Assembly (NCBI GenBank): GCA_019704295.1
Contig: AP024596.1
Span: 1,659,369-1,723,368, forward strand
From: Sulfolobales archaeon HS-7
Lineage (GTDB): Archaea > Thermoproteota > Thermoprotei_A > Sulfolobales > Sulfolobaceae
DNA length: 64,000 nucleotides
Direction of reading: 5' to 3'
Below the pieces are notes generated by a model. The model searched no databases, was not told the origin of the DNA, and saw nothing but the letters and a program-made list of their open reading frames with translations. The position numbers and the translations under genes were made by a program. Shown here in pieces: positions 55,561-64,000 of this stretch. The number at the start of each line of letters is the position of its first letter. Positions within the stretch are counted from its first letter, which is position 1.

Positions 55561-56086
55561 ATATTACGTCCCAGAATGGGAAAAGATAGAAGAAGATATA
55601 ATGAATGCGGCAAAGAAGATGGTAGATGACGGTTACCTTCCCACAATGGCAATAGCGATATCGACCGGAGGCCTTATCCCCGCGAAAATTTTAGCCGATA
55701 TAATAGGTATAGAGAAGTTGAAGTTTGTTGAAGTGAAATTATACAGAGGAATATCTCAAAAGGAAAACAAGCCTACTGTTCACGCTATTTACATCGATAA
55801 CGTGGAAAAGGAGAAGATAATCGTTGTGGATGACGTTTCCGATAGTGGTGAGACGCTGGAGACCACAATCAATGCGATAAGCATGTTCAGACCTACAAAA
55901 TTAAAGAGTATGACTGTGTATGTCAAGCCGTGGACTAAGCTCATGCCGGATTATTACGCTGGAATAATAGACAAGTGGATAATTTTCCCCTGGGATAAAT
56001 GGGAATTTTTAAGAGAAAAACATGACATTCCTATAAATTACGAGTTAAGACGTAGATATGAAGAATTACTAAGATCTAAAAAATAA
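55553..56086 (+). CDS. Phosphoribosyltransferase
   Basis: The 177-residue type I PRTase has the PRPP-binding motif KIIVVDDVSDSGETLETT (Asp-Asp, then Thr-Leu), a flexible loop and C-terminal hood (AGIIDKWIIFPWDKW). The Trp-rich end recalls xanthine/guanine-type enzymes of Sulfolobus, so a purine-salvage role is likely but not proven. It shares a transcript with the phosphatase before it and overlaps the convergent mutase by 11 bases. Confidence 0.9.
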   Translation: MVEYYVPEWEKIEEDIMNAAKKMVDDGYLPTMAIAISTGGLIPAKILADIIGIEKLKFVEVKLYRGISQKENKPTVHAIYIDNVEKEKIIVVDDVSDSGETLETTINAISMFRPTKLKSMTVYVKPWTKLMPDYYAGIIDKWIIFPWDKWEFLREKHDIPINYELRRRYEELLRSKK

Positions 56087-57734
56087 TAGGTTCCCTATAT
56101 TCTCCCCACACCTCTCGTAATGTGCTACTTATCTCCCCAACAGTTGCACCTACTCTGACAGCTTTAAGAATAGCTGGAAAGAGGTTGGTCTCGGTTTCAG
56201 CTAACTTCCTGATCTCATTTAGGGCAGAGTCAACCTTGATTTCATCCCTAGAATTCCTCAGAACTTTCAATCTATTTAAAACGTTTTGCCGGGTTTCCAG
56301 ATTAACTCTAAATATCTCTATGTCCTTTTCCCATCCCTCCTCCACGAAGGAGTTAACTCCCACAACTTCTATATCCCCCTCTTCAATTCTCCTTTGAAGT
56401 TTGTAGGCACTCTCCGCGATCTTGACTTGAGGATATCCAACTTCAATTGCCCTAATCATTCCACCCATTTGCTTTATTTTGTCTAATTCCTTCCATATCT
56501 CCTCTTCTATATAATCTGTAAGCCATTCTATGTAATACGAGCCGCCTAGCGGATCTATAGTATCCGTTGCTCCGCTTTCATGGGCTATAATCTGCTGAAC
56601 CCTAATTGCAATTTTTGCAGCTTTTTCCGTAGGAAGTCCAAGGGCTTCGTCGTAAGAATTTACGTGAAGGCTCTGGGTACCTCCTAGAACTGCAGCAAGA
56701 GCCTGAAGTGTAGTCCGTATTATGTTTATTTCAGGTTGCTGAGCCGTTAATTCTGCGCCTCCAGTTTGAGAGTGAAACCTGAGGAGCATCGATTCCCTCT
56801 TTTTCGCACCGTACTCCTCTTTCATCAGTCTAGCCCATACCCTTCTGGCCGCCCTGAACTTAGCTATTTCCTCAAAAATGTCTAGATAGCTTGCAAAGAA
56901 AAAGGAAAGTCTTGGCGCGAAATCGTCTATTGAAAGTCCACGTTCTAACACCCTATTAACGTACTCCATTGCGTCTCCTATTGTAAACGCTACCTCCTGT
57001 ATTGCAGTGGAACCCGCTTCCCTTATATGGTAACCGCTTATACTAATGGGATTCCATTTAGGTAAATTTCTTGCAGAGTATTCTATGAGATCTGCAGCAT
57101 ACCGCATGGAATTTAATGGGGGGTAGACGTAGTTTTTCCTCGCTATGTACTCCTTTAAAATATCATTCTGGACAGTCCCTTCAATAACTTGAGCTTGGAT
57201 TCCCCTGTACTCAGCCGTGATCATATACATGGAAAGTAATTCGATTGCGGTTGCATTAATCGTCATAGAAGTACTAACTTTGTCCATGGGAATTCCGTTC
57301 ATCACTACGTCCATTTCCTTCCAATTTGACATTGAAACGCCAACAACACCCACTTCGGATAGGGCCAATTCGTTATCTGGGTCCAATCCCAGCTGAGTAG
57401 GTAAATCGAAAGCAATACTGAGTCCTGTCTGTCCTGCATTAAGGAGTTGTTTAAATCTTGAGTTTGTTTCCTCTGCGGAACCGTAACCCGCGTATTGCCT
57501 TATAGTCCACAATCTACCCCTATACATGGTTGGATATATCCCTCTTGTAAAAGGGTATTCTCCAGGAAAACCAAGTTTATTTAAATAGTCTTCACTTACG
57601 TCCAGAGGAGAGTAAAGTCGGTTAATCTCTATCCCAGATCTAGTTAGAAATTTACCCTTCCTCTCCCCCCTTTTTTTAATGAAACTGCTTAGAACTTCCT
57701 GCTCCCATTCCTTATATTTCTCCTCTATATCCAT
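56076..57734 (-). CDS. mcmA1: Methylmalonyl-CoA mutase large subunit (catalytic domain)
   Basis: The 552-residue protein (from the ATG at 57734) is the substrate-binding TIM-barrel part of the mutase: WTIRQYAGYGSAEETN, SIAFDLPTQLG, SGYHIREAGST, RFHSQTGGAELTAQQPEIN, and GGTQSLHVNSYDEAL. It lacks the B12-binding C-terminal domain, which in Sulfolobales is a separate small subunit; it is not next to this gene. The enzyme works in the 3-hydroxypropionate/4-hydroxybutyrate cycle between methylmalonyl-CoA and succinyl-CoA. The epimerase is 14 kb away. Confidence 0.94.
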   Translation of the reverse strand: MDIEEKYKEWEQEVLSSFIKKRGERKGKFLTRSGIEINRLYSPLDVSEDYLNKLGFPGEYPFTRGIYPTMYRGRLWTIRQYAGYGSAEETNSRFKQLLNAGQTGLSIAFDLPTQLGLDPDNELALSEVGVVGVSMSNWKEMDVVMNGIPMDKVSTSMTINATAIELLSMYMITAEYRGIQAQVIEGTVQNDILKEYIARKNYVYPPLNSMRYAADLIEYSARNLPKWNPISISGYHIREAGSTAIQEVAFTIGDAMEYVNRVLERGLSIDDFAPRLSFFFASYLDIFEEIAKFRAARRVWARLMKEEYGAKKRESMLLRFHSQTGGAELTAQQPEINIIRTTLQALAAVLGGTQSLHVNSYDEALGLPTEKAAKIAIRVQQIIAHESGATDTIDPLGGSYYIEWLTDYIEEEIWKELDKIKQMGGMIRAIEVGYPQVKIAESAYKLQRRIEEGDIEVVGVNSFVEEGWEKDIEIFRVNLETRQNVLNRLKVLRNSRDEIKVDSALNEIRKLAETETNLFPAILKAVRVGATVGEISSTLREVWGEYREPIIF

Positions 57735-57927
57735 GAGATTAAGTCGTATTACCAAATATTATGTATTCTCCAGACCCAATTTCCTCTGAGCAGGACGTGA
57801 ATACCATTTCCTACACTTTAGAGATAATTTCAGTTATTTTCGATTACTTTCTGGGACCGAATAGCAAAAAATAGAAGGCCGTAATTCGTCACCAATCAGG
57901 TTACTTAACACTAGTGAGTTTTCTGAT

Positions 57928-58482
57928 TCATCTTGTACAAACTTTTATGAAGTTTTCAAAGACGAGTTGACCCATTTGAGTATGCTTTACCTCAGGGTGA
58001 AATTGGACTCCGAATATTGAATCCTTATTGTTAGCTACCGCCTGTATAGTACTTTCCTGGCTTATTGCCAGCACCTTAAAATCAGGAGGGGGCTGATAAA
58101 CCTCATCGGTGTGACTCTCCCAAACGTTAACAATATGAGGAAAACCCGTAAGTATTGTGTCGTTATCAATAATCTTGACCTCTGTCATACCGTATTCTGG
58201 ATTTACAGCACGTCGTACTCCCCCTCCAAAAGCGTAGTTTATGATTTGATGACCTAAGCAAATTCCTAAAATTGGTCCGTCGAAACTCCTCACCAGCCTC
58301 ACAGCATGTTCAATTCCTCCATCCACGATGGATTGCGGTCCGCCGCTAATCACAATACCGTCCAAACCACTTACCTCCTCTTCGGAAGTTGTTAATATCT
58401 TAACCTGAACTCCCATATACTTTAACACTTTTGTGATGAGGTGGTTATACTGCCCGCCGAAATACATGACGCCTATATTCAA
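57928..58482 (-). CDS. guaAA: GMP synthase, glutamine amidotransferase subunit A
   Basis: The 184-residue class I glutaminase has the nucleophile motif ILGICLGHQIIN, and FHPEVKHT with the catalytic His-Glu; GGPQSIVDGG and VWESHTDEV complete the family pattern. Archaeal GMP synthase is split in two subunits; the synthetase subunit is not in this window. It is divergent from the 3-hydroxyacyl-CoA dehydrogenase gene, 47 bases between the starts. Confidence 0.93.
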   Translation of the reverse strand: MNIGVMYFGGQYNHLITKVLKYMGVQVKILTTSEEEVSGLDGIVISGGPQSIVDGGIEHAVRLVRSFDGPILGICLGHQIINYAFGGGVRRAVNPEYGMTEVKIIDNDTILTGFPHIVNVWESHTDEVYQPPPDFKVLAISQESTIQAVANNKDSIFGVQFHPEVKHTQMGQLVFENFIKVCTR

Positions 58483-58529
58483 ACTCTATCCACAATAAAT
58501 TAATTCATGAGAAATCAATTTAAGAATTA

Positions 58530-59654
58530 ATGAAAGTCGGAGTTATAGGTTCTGGAACAATGGGACACGGAATTGCGGAAGTTGTCGCCATCAAAAAACA
58601 CTCCGTCGTACTGATTGATGTAGATTGGAAATTCCTAAATAATGCAAAAGAAAAAATATATAATTCCTTAACTAAGTTAGCTCAAAAAGGAGAAATAAAA
58701 GATACTCCTGAGGAAGTGATGGAGAGAATAAAACTCACGCTAGATTATAAGGAATTAGCCGACGCTGAGTTGATAATCGAAGCTGTCCCAGAAAAGATTG
58801 AAATTAAGTCCGATGTATTTAAAAAGGTAGATAGTATAATCAATAACGATACCATTCTAGCCTCAAATACAAGTTCGATCCCCATTTCATCGATTGCAGA
58901 ATTCACTAGCAGAAAGGAAAATGTAATAGGATTACACTTCTTTAATCCTCCGCCCCTGATGAAATTAGTAGAGGTGGTACCAAGCAAATTCACCTCAGAG
59001 GAGGTTGTGAGGAGAAGCGTTAATATAGTTTCGGAATTGGGAAAAGTTCCAGTGAAACTGAGAATCGAGGTGCCTGGCTTTGTGAGCAATAGAATATTCT
59101 TACGGCTTTTGCAAGAGGGATGTAGAGAAGTAGAGAACGGTGAGATGAGGGTGGAGGAGTTAGATTCCATGCTAAGACATAAAGTGAAATTACCTATGGG
59201 TATATTCGAACTTGCCGATTATACAGGAATCGATGTTATAGTTGACATCTGGAACGTGATAGTCTCAGGTGGAGCAGACGATGTACCTTGTTCGTTATAT
59301 AGGGAAAAGATAGCAAGGGGAGAACTCGGAGTTAAATCAGGGAAGGGGTTCTACGTCTATCCCGCACCTGGGAAATTCGTTAAACCAGAACTAGTTCCTA
59401 CGTCTAAAGGGGAACCGGCTAGATTTATATCCCTCGCGGTGAATGAGGCTGCTTGGCTAGTGGCTAATTATATTGTAAGCAAGGATGACATAGATACAGT
59501 TATGAAGCTGGGATTTAACTTCCCTAAAGGGCTGTTTGAGATGGGTAATGAATTCGGATTTAAGTCAATTATAGACAATTTAGTTGATATCTATACAAGA
59601 GGATATAGTGCCTATAAACCTAATGAGTATCTTTATAATCTTGTTAAGGACTAA
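58530..59654 (+). CDS. 3-hydroxyacyl-CoA dehydrogenase
   Basis: The 374-residue NAD enzyme has GVIGSGTMGHGIAEV, ILASNTSSIPI, GLHFFNPPPLMKLVEV and PGFVSNRIF. His of LHFFNPP and Glu (the VEVVP loop) form the catalytic pair. It is longer than the 280-residue form: a second 3HCDH-like C-terminal domain (ARFISLAVNEAAWLVAN) follows, as in some multidomain relatives. Substrate could be 3-hydroxybutyryl-CoA or another 3-hydroxyacyl-CoA, in concert with the hydratase at 2120. Confidence 0.92.
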   Translation: MKVGVIGSGTMGHGIAEVVAIKKHSVVLIDVDWKFLNNAKEKIYNSLTKLAQKGEIKDTPEEVMERIKLTLDYKELADAELIIEAVPEKIEIKSDVFKKVDSIINNDTILASNTSSIPISSIAEFTSRKENVIGLHFFNPPPLMKLVEVVPSKFTSEEVVRRSVNIVSELGKVPVKLRIEVPGFVSNRIFLRLLQEGCREVENGEMRVEELDSMLRHKVKLPMGIFELADYTGIDVIVDIWNVIVSGGADDVPCSLYREKIARGELGVKSGKGFYVYPAPGKFVKPELVPTSKGEPARFISLAVNEAAWLVANYIVSKDDIDTVMKLGFNFPKGLFEMGNEFGFKSIIDNLVDIYTRGYSAYKPNEYLYNLVKD

Positions 59655-59780
59655 ACTCGTAGCCGAATAGTATAAAGATGGGCTTACAAGTAGCAAACAT
59701 TACTTAAGTATCTAGCAGCTAAAACTTTTCGGTTTATCAGAACTTTTTGGCAACTACAAAAATTTAAACTACGTTAAGTA

Positions 59781-60401
59781 TTGACGTACAGGTTGATTAA
59801 ATATTTCAAGCATTCTATGGTGGTTATCGATAATGAGATAGTTATTGACCCTCACGACGGAGTAAGCATAGGTTATGAGAGGCCAGAGATAGAGAAAGTG
59901 AACTTAGTTCTCATAACTCATGATCATTACGATCACAACGCGTATGAGAGATTAAGTTATGATAAGCTATTCCAAAGTTTTGTAGGTCTTACCGAGTGTA
60001 ACGGTTGGAAGATACTTGGAGTTCAGGCGTTCCACGATAAAGTTAGGGGTAAAAAGAGGGGGAAGACGTCGATGTACGTTCTTGAGAAAAAAGGAATAAA
60101 GTATACCCACTTAGGAGATTTGGGTCATCCACTTGATAGTTCTGCTTTTGAATATATTAAAAATACGAAAGTAATGTTTATTCCATCGGGAGGCGTCACA
60201 ACTATATCATGGGACGAGGCCATCAATATTATCAGAAGGGTAAAACCGGATATAGTGGTACCGATTCATTATTGGTCTCCCGGATGCTTGTTACCACTAG
60301 ATCCATTGCCTTCGAATCTTCATGTGGAAGGATACGAGATAAACAAGCTTAATACCTTCATCGATGAAAGCGAAAAAGTGAAAAAAATTGTTATAATTTA
60401 A
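59781..60401 (+). CDS. Metallo-beta-lactamase-fold hydrolase
   Basis: The 206-residue protein has the zinc motif [12 protein letters not shown] (HxHxDH), and the remaining ligands in GDLGHPLD and PIHYWSPG. Together these indicate a UlaG-like or related MBL hydrolase; the substrate is unknown. It starts at a TTG (59781) and its 3' end overlaps the next gene by 11 bases on the other strand. Confidence 0.85.
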   Translation: MTYRLIKYFKHSMVVIDNEIVIDPHDGVSIGYERPEIEKVNLVLITHDHYDHNAYERLSYDKLFQSFVGLTECNGWKILGVQAFHDKVRGKKRGKTSMYVLEKKGIKYTHLGDLGHPLDSSAFEYIKNTKVMFIPSGGVTTISWDEAINIIRRVKPDIVVPIHYWSPGCLLPLDPLPSNLHVEGYEINKLNTFIDESEKVKKIVII

Positions 60402-60567
60402 TCTTCTCCACCTTAGCTACAGGAACTATTTCATGAGAAATCTCTTCCATAACTAGCTTTTCAATAGCTTTTCTTATTACCTCGCTCCTATTATACCCGT
60501 GTTTGGTTGCGTACCTATCTAATAACTCAAATACCTCCTCATCCAACTTAAAGGTTACGACTCTCAT
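60391..60567 (-). CDS. Small ribbon-helix-helix (CopG-type) DNA-binding protein, 58 residues
   Basis: A short frame shows the RHH pattern: [20 protein letters not shown] (strand then helix) and [17 protein letters not shown] (second helix with the typical RSEVIRKAI). Size matches CopG-type regulators; the C terminus is a short tail ([10 protein letters not shown]). It overlaps the end of the convergent MBL gene by 11 bases. Target unknown. Confidence 0.85.
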   Translation of the reverse strand: MRVVTFKLDEEVFELLDRYATKHGYNRSEVIRKAIEKLVMEEISHEIVPVAKVEKIKL

Positions 60568-60711
60568 ACTTTCTCAGTATTATACTTGTATGCTTAATAC
60601 ATTAAGCGTATTTATCTCGATAATACCGTATTCCTCTTCTAGTACTCAGACTATAATAAAAAGACTAATATAGGAGTTAAGCGAAAGTATAATTAAGCTA
60701 GATGAGGACTA

Positions 60712-60999
60712 ATGCCGACGATACACCTATCGATCCCTGATACTCTTTATGAAAAGCTTAGACAGAAGTCTGACGAAATGGGTATACAAATAACCGACCT
60801 GGTAAAACTTTACATAAATAACGGCCTAAAAGAGGACTCAATCAAGGGCAATAATAGGGAAGCAGATGAAATTTTGCTGTATATTGAAGCTAAATTATCC
60901 AAATTGGATGCAGTAGTTCTAGATCTAACCAGAAGAGTTAGGCAGCTTGAGGAAGAGGAATTAAAGGACGTTGAAACAGAAATAATTAAAAACGATTAG
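60712..60999 (+). CDS. Ribbon-helix-helix protein with coiled-coil tail
   Basis: A 95-residue protein: the first 45 residues are a RHH domain (TIHLSIPDTLYEKLRQKSDE, then ITDLVKLYINNGL) and the C-terminal half is a coiled-coil (IEAKLSKLDAVVLDLTRRVR). It is divergent from the 58-residue RHH gene, with about 144 bases between the starts. The two may be related regulators; the sequence does not show their target. Confidence 0.8.
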   Translation: MPTIHLSIPDTLYEKLRQKSDEMGIQITDLVKLYINNGLKEDSIKGNNREADEILLYIEAKLSKLDAVVLDLTRRVRQLEEEELKDVETEIIKND

Positions 61000-61017
61000 T
61001 GTAACAAATGTAAAAGG

Positions 61018-61080
61018 GGCCCATGTGAAACTTCCTCGTTACCGAGGTAGCATGTACATGGGAGGGTCTACCCCCATGAT
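61018..61080 (+). repeat. Cluster of hairpins downstream of the RHH gene
   Basis: Two stems: CCTCG-TTAC-CGAGG (about 61033-61046), and CATGG with CCATG enclosing GGGT-CT-ACCC (about 61057-61078). Outer pairing of CCATGTG with CATGTACATGG is also possible. It could act as terminator, sRNA or a mobile-element relic; the second stem overlaps the candidate sRNA at 61076. Confidence 0.5.
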
Positions 61081-61124
61081 GTGACAGGGACGTTCTGAGA
61101 AAATGATGTTAACTAAAAAACTGA
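61076..61124 (+). ncRNA. Weak candidate C/D box sRNA
   Basis: ATGATGT (61076-61082), 12 bases, CTGA (61095-61098), four bases, ATGATGT (61103-61109), 11 bases, CTGA (61121-61124). The spacing fits archaeal C/D box RNAs and the C-box variant is the same as in the candidate at 53931. Against it: no terminal stem, the second guide is A-rich, and it overlaps a hairpin. Confidence 0.3.
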
Positions 61125-61125
61125 A

Positions 61126-61362
61126 TCACATCGCAATTAAAGTAACTGTTTTAAGAATAGAACTATTCTTTCTTATCTTCATCATAAGCTGATTTAACTT
61201 ATTTAAATCCTCAACCTCAACCTCAGCAACAACATCGTACTCGCCATAAACCGCATTTACCGCCTTTATTTCAGAGAACTGCTTTATATATGAGACGACG
61301 TCAGTCTCCTTTCCAATAGATGTAACAACAAGAATATATGCTTTTATATTTCCTTTCTCCAT
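61126..61362 (-). CDS. Stand-alone RAM (Lrp/AsnC effector-binding) domain protein
   Basis: The 78-residue protein is the C-terminal ligand-binding domain of Lrp/AsnC regulators without the HTH: KAYILVVTSIGKETDVVSYI, then AVYGEYDVVAEVEVEDLNKL. Such SraM-like proteins bind amino acids or act as partners of full-length Lrp proteins. Adjacent genes show no relation. Confidence 0.88.
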   Translation of the reverse strand: MEKGNIKAYILVVTSIGKETDVVSYIKQFSEIKAVNAVYGEYDVVAEVEVEDLNKLNQLMMKIRKNSSILKTVTLIAM

Positions 61363-61439
61363 GGCAATTAATAATTAAAGTTCAGATATAAATAGCTAAT
61401 TATTAGTCAGAAATTTTCCATTTTTGGAGATTTTTATCC

Positions 61440-62612
61440 TTACCTCAGAAGGACTCTCTCTGGGTCGAATTTCCTTGACGCAAAATATATTATCAAGGCA
61501 GACGCAACAGCAGTTGCGACAAGATATAGAATGGCGTTTTGCCATAGCCCGGTAGCAAAGGACTGTATTCCGCCAGCAATCTGCACATAGGGTATAACGA
61601 GTATTAACGAACTAGGAAAACTCAGATTGGTCAAATTTAATAACATACCTGCAAACGACGCAAGCATACCTAGAAATAGTATTAGTGTTGATATAAGCTG
61701 AACATTTCTCACTGACCCACCAATAGCTATAAGCACAATTAAACTCAAAGAAGCACTAAGAAATACTGTAACTAGTAATGAGATAAAAACGTATGATAGA
61801 AACGATATAGAAAAAGCAAACGATTGGCCTGTTATATACGGCACGGCTATTGAAAATAGAACGAGTCCTAAGACTTCAGCGAAGGATGAAAGTATTCCCA
61901 TAATACCACTAGCGATTGACTTACCTATTAAAAGGTCGAACGTTCTGGAAGGTGTAGCTAAAAGGGACTCTAAGGTTCTTCTCTCCCTCTCTCCTGCAAA
62001 AGAGTCAACAACAAACAAAACTACGGGTGTAACACTCGGAAACATTACGAAGGATATAATTCTGGATAGTTGAGCTAGCTCCTCATTCTTACTTGAGACG
62101 CTAACCCCAGTGGGAGAGACGTAACCCTCTACTACGAGTAAAGGATACCTGATCTTTGCAGGAGGTATAGTAGTATTATGTTCCAACTCTAAAATTCTCT
62201 GGTAAGATATGTTTACATCTAGTTTATACAAAGCGTTGTTGGCTATGTCGGAAGCAGAGGAGGATGAAGAAATCAGTGTATATTCGTAAACGTACACACT
62301 CCTATTAAGGACCGATGCGTTAATATAAAAGTTATCAGGAATTACCAACTTTACCGCAGGTTCTTCTGTATAGTTATTAATGTATACTACTGCACCTTGA
62401 CTTTTCATTGAACTAGCAAGGAAGTTAACATACATGTTGTTAAGGGGGTTCTCATTTACGATTAGAATGACAGGTTGATGATAAATCTGAGACGCAACTA
62501 TTATTCCTCCAATTAATGGAAGTAAAATAAGAGGCAGAATTATTGAACCCAATATTAACCGCTTATCTCTTCGCAAATCGAGAAGTTCTCTAGACGTAAT
62601 TACTCGAATCAT
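61440..62612 (-). CDS. ABC-2 type transporter permease
   Basis: The 390-residue permease has an N-terminal transmembrane helix, a large extracytoplasmic domain and five to six C-terminal helices, with the ABC-2 signature DSFAGERERRTLESLLATP. It is preceded by its ATPase gene, which it overlaps by four bases. Exports an unknown substrate; NatB-like in layout. Confidence 0.88.
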   Translation of the reverse strand: MIRVITSRELLDLRRDKRLILGSIILPLILLPLIGGIIVASQIYHQPVILIVNENPLNNMYVNFLASSMKSQGAVVYINNYTEEPAVKLVIPDNFYINASVLNRSVYVYEYTLISSSSSASDIANNALYKLDVNISYQRILELEHNTTIPPAKIRYPLLVVEGYVSPTGVSVSSKNEELAQLSRIISFVMFPSVTPVVLFVVDSFAGERERRTLESLLATPSRTFDLLIGKSIASGIMGILSSFAEVLGLVLFSIAVPYITGQSFAFSISFLSYVFISLLVTVFLSASLSLIVLIAIGGSVRNVQLISTLILFLGMLASFAGMLLNLTNLSFPSSLILVIPYVQIAGGIQSFATGLWQNAILYLVATAVASALIIYFASRKFDPERVLLR

Positions 62613-63349
62613 AACTCTGCCCCCACAGCCTTTATGAATGCTTCCTCTAAATCACCTGCTGAGAATAATTCCCTTATCTCCTTAGGACTGCCTTGAGCGA
62701 CAACTCTCCCTTGGTTTATCATAACTATGAAGTCGCACAACAGCTCTATTTCTAACATATCGTGGGAGGAAAAAAGTATAGTTGATTCCCCTTTTTTACC
62801 GATGTCTTTGATCATTTTCCTAATCTTAACAGCAGATTCGACGTCGAGACCAGAGAGCGGTTCGTCTAAAAGGGCTATAGGAGAATTTGTCATCAGAGTC
62901 CTCGCTATCAGAAGTCTCCTTCTCATACCCCTACTATAAGTGGACGTCATCTCGTAAATCTTATTCCCTAAATTAGCGATCTTAATACCTCTTTCAAGCA
63001 TATCCTCAATCTCTTTCTTCTCCCCCTTACTATATATCCGGGCGTAGAACTCCAGATTCTCAATTCCAGTTAGCCTCTCATAAGGCGATGCATCCTCTGG
63101 TAAATATGATATATATCCTCGGTTTCTCGCTTCATTAGGGGCAAGTCCGTTTACCTTTACCTCCCCCTCAAACTTGGTAATTATTCCAGAGATTATTCTT
63201 ATTAATGTAGTTTTCCCGGCTCCATTAGGACCAACTAAACCAAATACCATGTTTTTATCCAGTTTGAATGAGATTCCGCTAAGTGCCTGCTTTTTTCCAA
63301 AGGACTTCCTGACATTGATAACATCAATCGGAGACACAGTCGCAGTCAT
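62609..63349 (-). CDS. ABC-2 type transporter ATP-binding protein
   Basis: The ATPase has Walker A VGPNGAGKTTLIRII, signature YSRGMRRRLLIARTL, Walker B PIALLDEPLSGLD and the switch His in FSSHDML. The signature starts with YSRG rather than LSGG, which is common in ABC-2 exporters. I start it at the ATG at 63349; the frame is open to the ATG at 63361. It is paired with the permease at 61440. Confidence 0.9.
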   Translation of the reverse strand: MTATVSPIDVINVRKSFGKKQALSGISFKLDKNMVFGLVGPNGAGKTTLIRIISGIITKFEGEVKVNGLAPNEARNRGYISYLPEDASPYERLTGIENLEFYARIYSKGEKKEIEDMLERGIKIANLGNKIYEMTSTYSRGMRRRLLIARTLMTNSPIALLDEPLSGLDVESAVKIRKMIKDIGKKGESTILFSSHDMLEIELLCDFIVMINQGRVVAQGSPKEIRELFSAGDLEEAFIKAVGAEL

Positions 63350-63402
63350 ACCTATTAACATTATAATCTGTTAATTTAATCCCTTTTGCAAAAGATAAAC
63401 TA

Positions 63403-64000
63403 TTGATAGGAGACGTAAGAGATAGAGTTATAGAGGCTATATTACGATATGGTGATAAATGTAGACTTATCTTGGAGGTAGCTTTAGAACTATCGGAAAG
63501 AAATAATGAACTAGGTGATTTCAGCTCAAAGGAACTCATAGATGAACTTGCAAAGAGAGGCTATGAGATAAATCCGAGCCTAATTTTAAGAAATTTAGAA
63601 AAGGAATTTGGAATTATTACGACGACTTACAGAACATCAAATCAGCACTGGTGGAAATTTATAGATGCAGAAAAGGTGAGAGAAGTTATACAAGACAAAG
63701 AAGAAGATCCAGAAGTAGCCTTAATAAGAACACAAGTCGCTAGTTTGGACCTTCAGACGATTGAGGGAAAACTAGATTTCATGTTGAGGAAGGAGAGACT
63801 TACTGATGTAGATAAGATGAAGTTTAGAGAGATAGCGTTTAATGTTCTCCCCCTTATCGTAGATGTCTATAAGAAAACTCTTGAAAGAGAAGAAACATAT
63901 GAAATAGCAAGCAAACTAAAGAAAATTATACTAATGGCGGAACAGGTATCGAAAAAAATGGAAAAGGAGAGTACTAAAGAATTTAGAAAGAATACTGCCT
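63403..64000 (+). CDS. Winged-helix-containing protein of unknown function (3' end outside window)
   Basis: A TTG at 63403 opens a frame through the window end (199 codons so far). Residues about 42-95 read as a winged helix (DFSSKELIDELAKRGYEI, then LILRNLEKEFGIITT and SNQHWWKF). The following part is helical and charged (MLRKERLTDVDKMKFREIA). The frame is open a little further upstream. It is divergent from the ABC-2 operon. I do not recognise the family beyond the HTH. Confidence 0.65.
   Translation, partial: MIGDVRDRVIEAILRYGDKCRLILEVALELSERNNELGDFSSKELIDELAKRGYEINPSLILRNLEKEFGIITTTYRTSNQHWWKFIDAEKVREVIQDKEEDPEVALIRTQVASLDLQTIEGKLDFMLRKERLTDVDKMKFREIAFNVLPLIVDVYKKTLEREETYEIASKLKKIILMAEQVSKKMEKESTKEFRKNTA

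Noticed and set aside
1..64000. CRISPR arrays and tRNA or rRNA genes
   Set aside because: No regularly spaced repeats and no tRNA- or rRNA-like sequence were found on either strand by reading.

Overview
The window is a stretch of a thermoacidophilic crenarchaeal chromosome, almost certainly order Sulfolobales. The evidence is a Dpo4-type Y-family polymerase, archaeal type IV pilus machinery with class III signal peptides, 3-hydroxypropionate/4-hydroxybutyrate-cycle type enzymes (methylmalonyl-CoA mutase large subunit and epimerase), a membrane-anchored S53 acid protease, tandem AAA ATPase, ZPR1, a GTPBP1-like GTPase, TATA boxes 20-30 bases before start codons (leaderless style) and frequent TTG starts. 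The genus cannot be fixed from the sequence alone.

Layout. 1-1.5 kb: left part of an IS200/IS605 element (tnpA plus tnpB, tnpB cut by the window edge). 2-6 kb: enoyl-CoA hydratase, a small membrane protein and an isolated molybdopterin-binding oxidoreductase large subunit. 6-8.4 kb: an MNT-HEPN pair and a nuclease-fold protein between poor intergenic regions. 8.4-12.8 kb: dpo4 operon with a PfkB kinase, then a GlmS paralogue whose glutaminase site is destroyed. 12.9-19 kb: exported proteins around a membrane-tethered winged-helix regulator, and a MacB-like ABC export operon. 19-29 kb: CitE-like lyase, MFS carrier, a complete 2-oxoacid dehydrogenase operon (E1a, E1b, E2, E3), a tiny YHS protein, SUMT and a second Lpd-like flavoprotein. 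29-33 kb: a 1307-residue sedolisin-type protease. 33-41 kb: a glutamine-synthetase-like protein with lost metal ligands, endonuclease V, protein phosphatase, then CoxG x2, MocA, CoxS and CoxM (but no large subunit), and an orphan structured hairpin related to the IS end. 39-42.6 kb: GTPase, ZPR1, Hsp20, methylmalonyl-CoA epimerase, a 38-residue membrane peptide. 42.7-49.6 kb: a pilus or surface-assembly operon (four class III signal-peptide proteins, secretion ATPase, TadC-like platform) divergent from a second membrane winged-helix regulator. 50-54 kb: a degenerate MNT-HEPN-like pair, MptE-like pterin enzyme and a membrane-anchored double AAA ATPase. 54-64 kb: a likely C/D box sRNA, nucleotide and acyl-CoA metabolism genes, two ribbon-helix-helix proteins, a stand-alone RAM domain, an ABC-2 exporter, and a partial helix-turn-helix protein at the edge.

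How it fits together. Two carbon-flow groups stand out: the 2-oxoacid dehydrogenase operon, and dispersed acyl-CoA enzymes (hydratase, 3-hydroxyacyl-CoA dehydrogenase, mutase, epimerase). The xanthine-oxidase-family aldehyde/CO-dehydrogenase-like system is split over 32 kb. A second theme is the cell surface: pilus operon, exported Thr/Asn-rich proteins, membrane-bound DNA-binding regulators, MacB-like exporter and S53 protease. The most unusual signals are enzyme-fold paralogues that have lost catalytic residues (GlmS-like, GS-like, MNT-like), the hairpin RNA-like element shared between the IS and an orphan locus, and the candidate C/D box sRNA.
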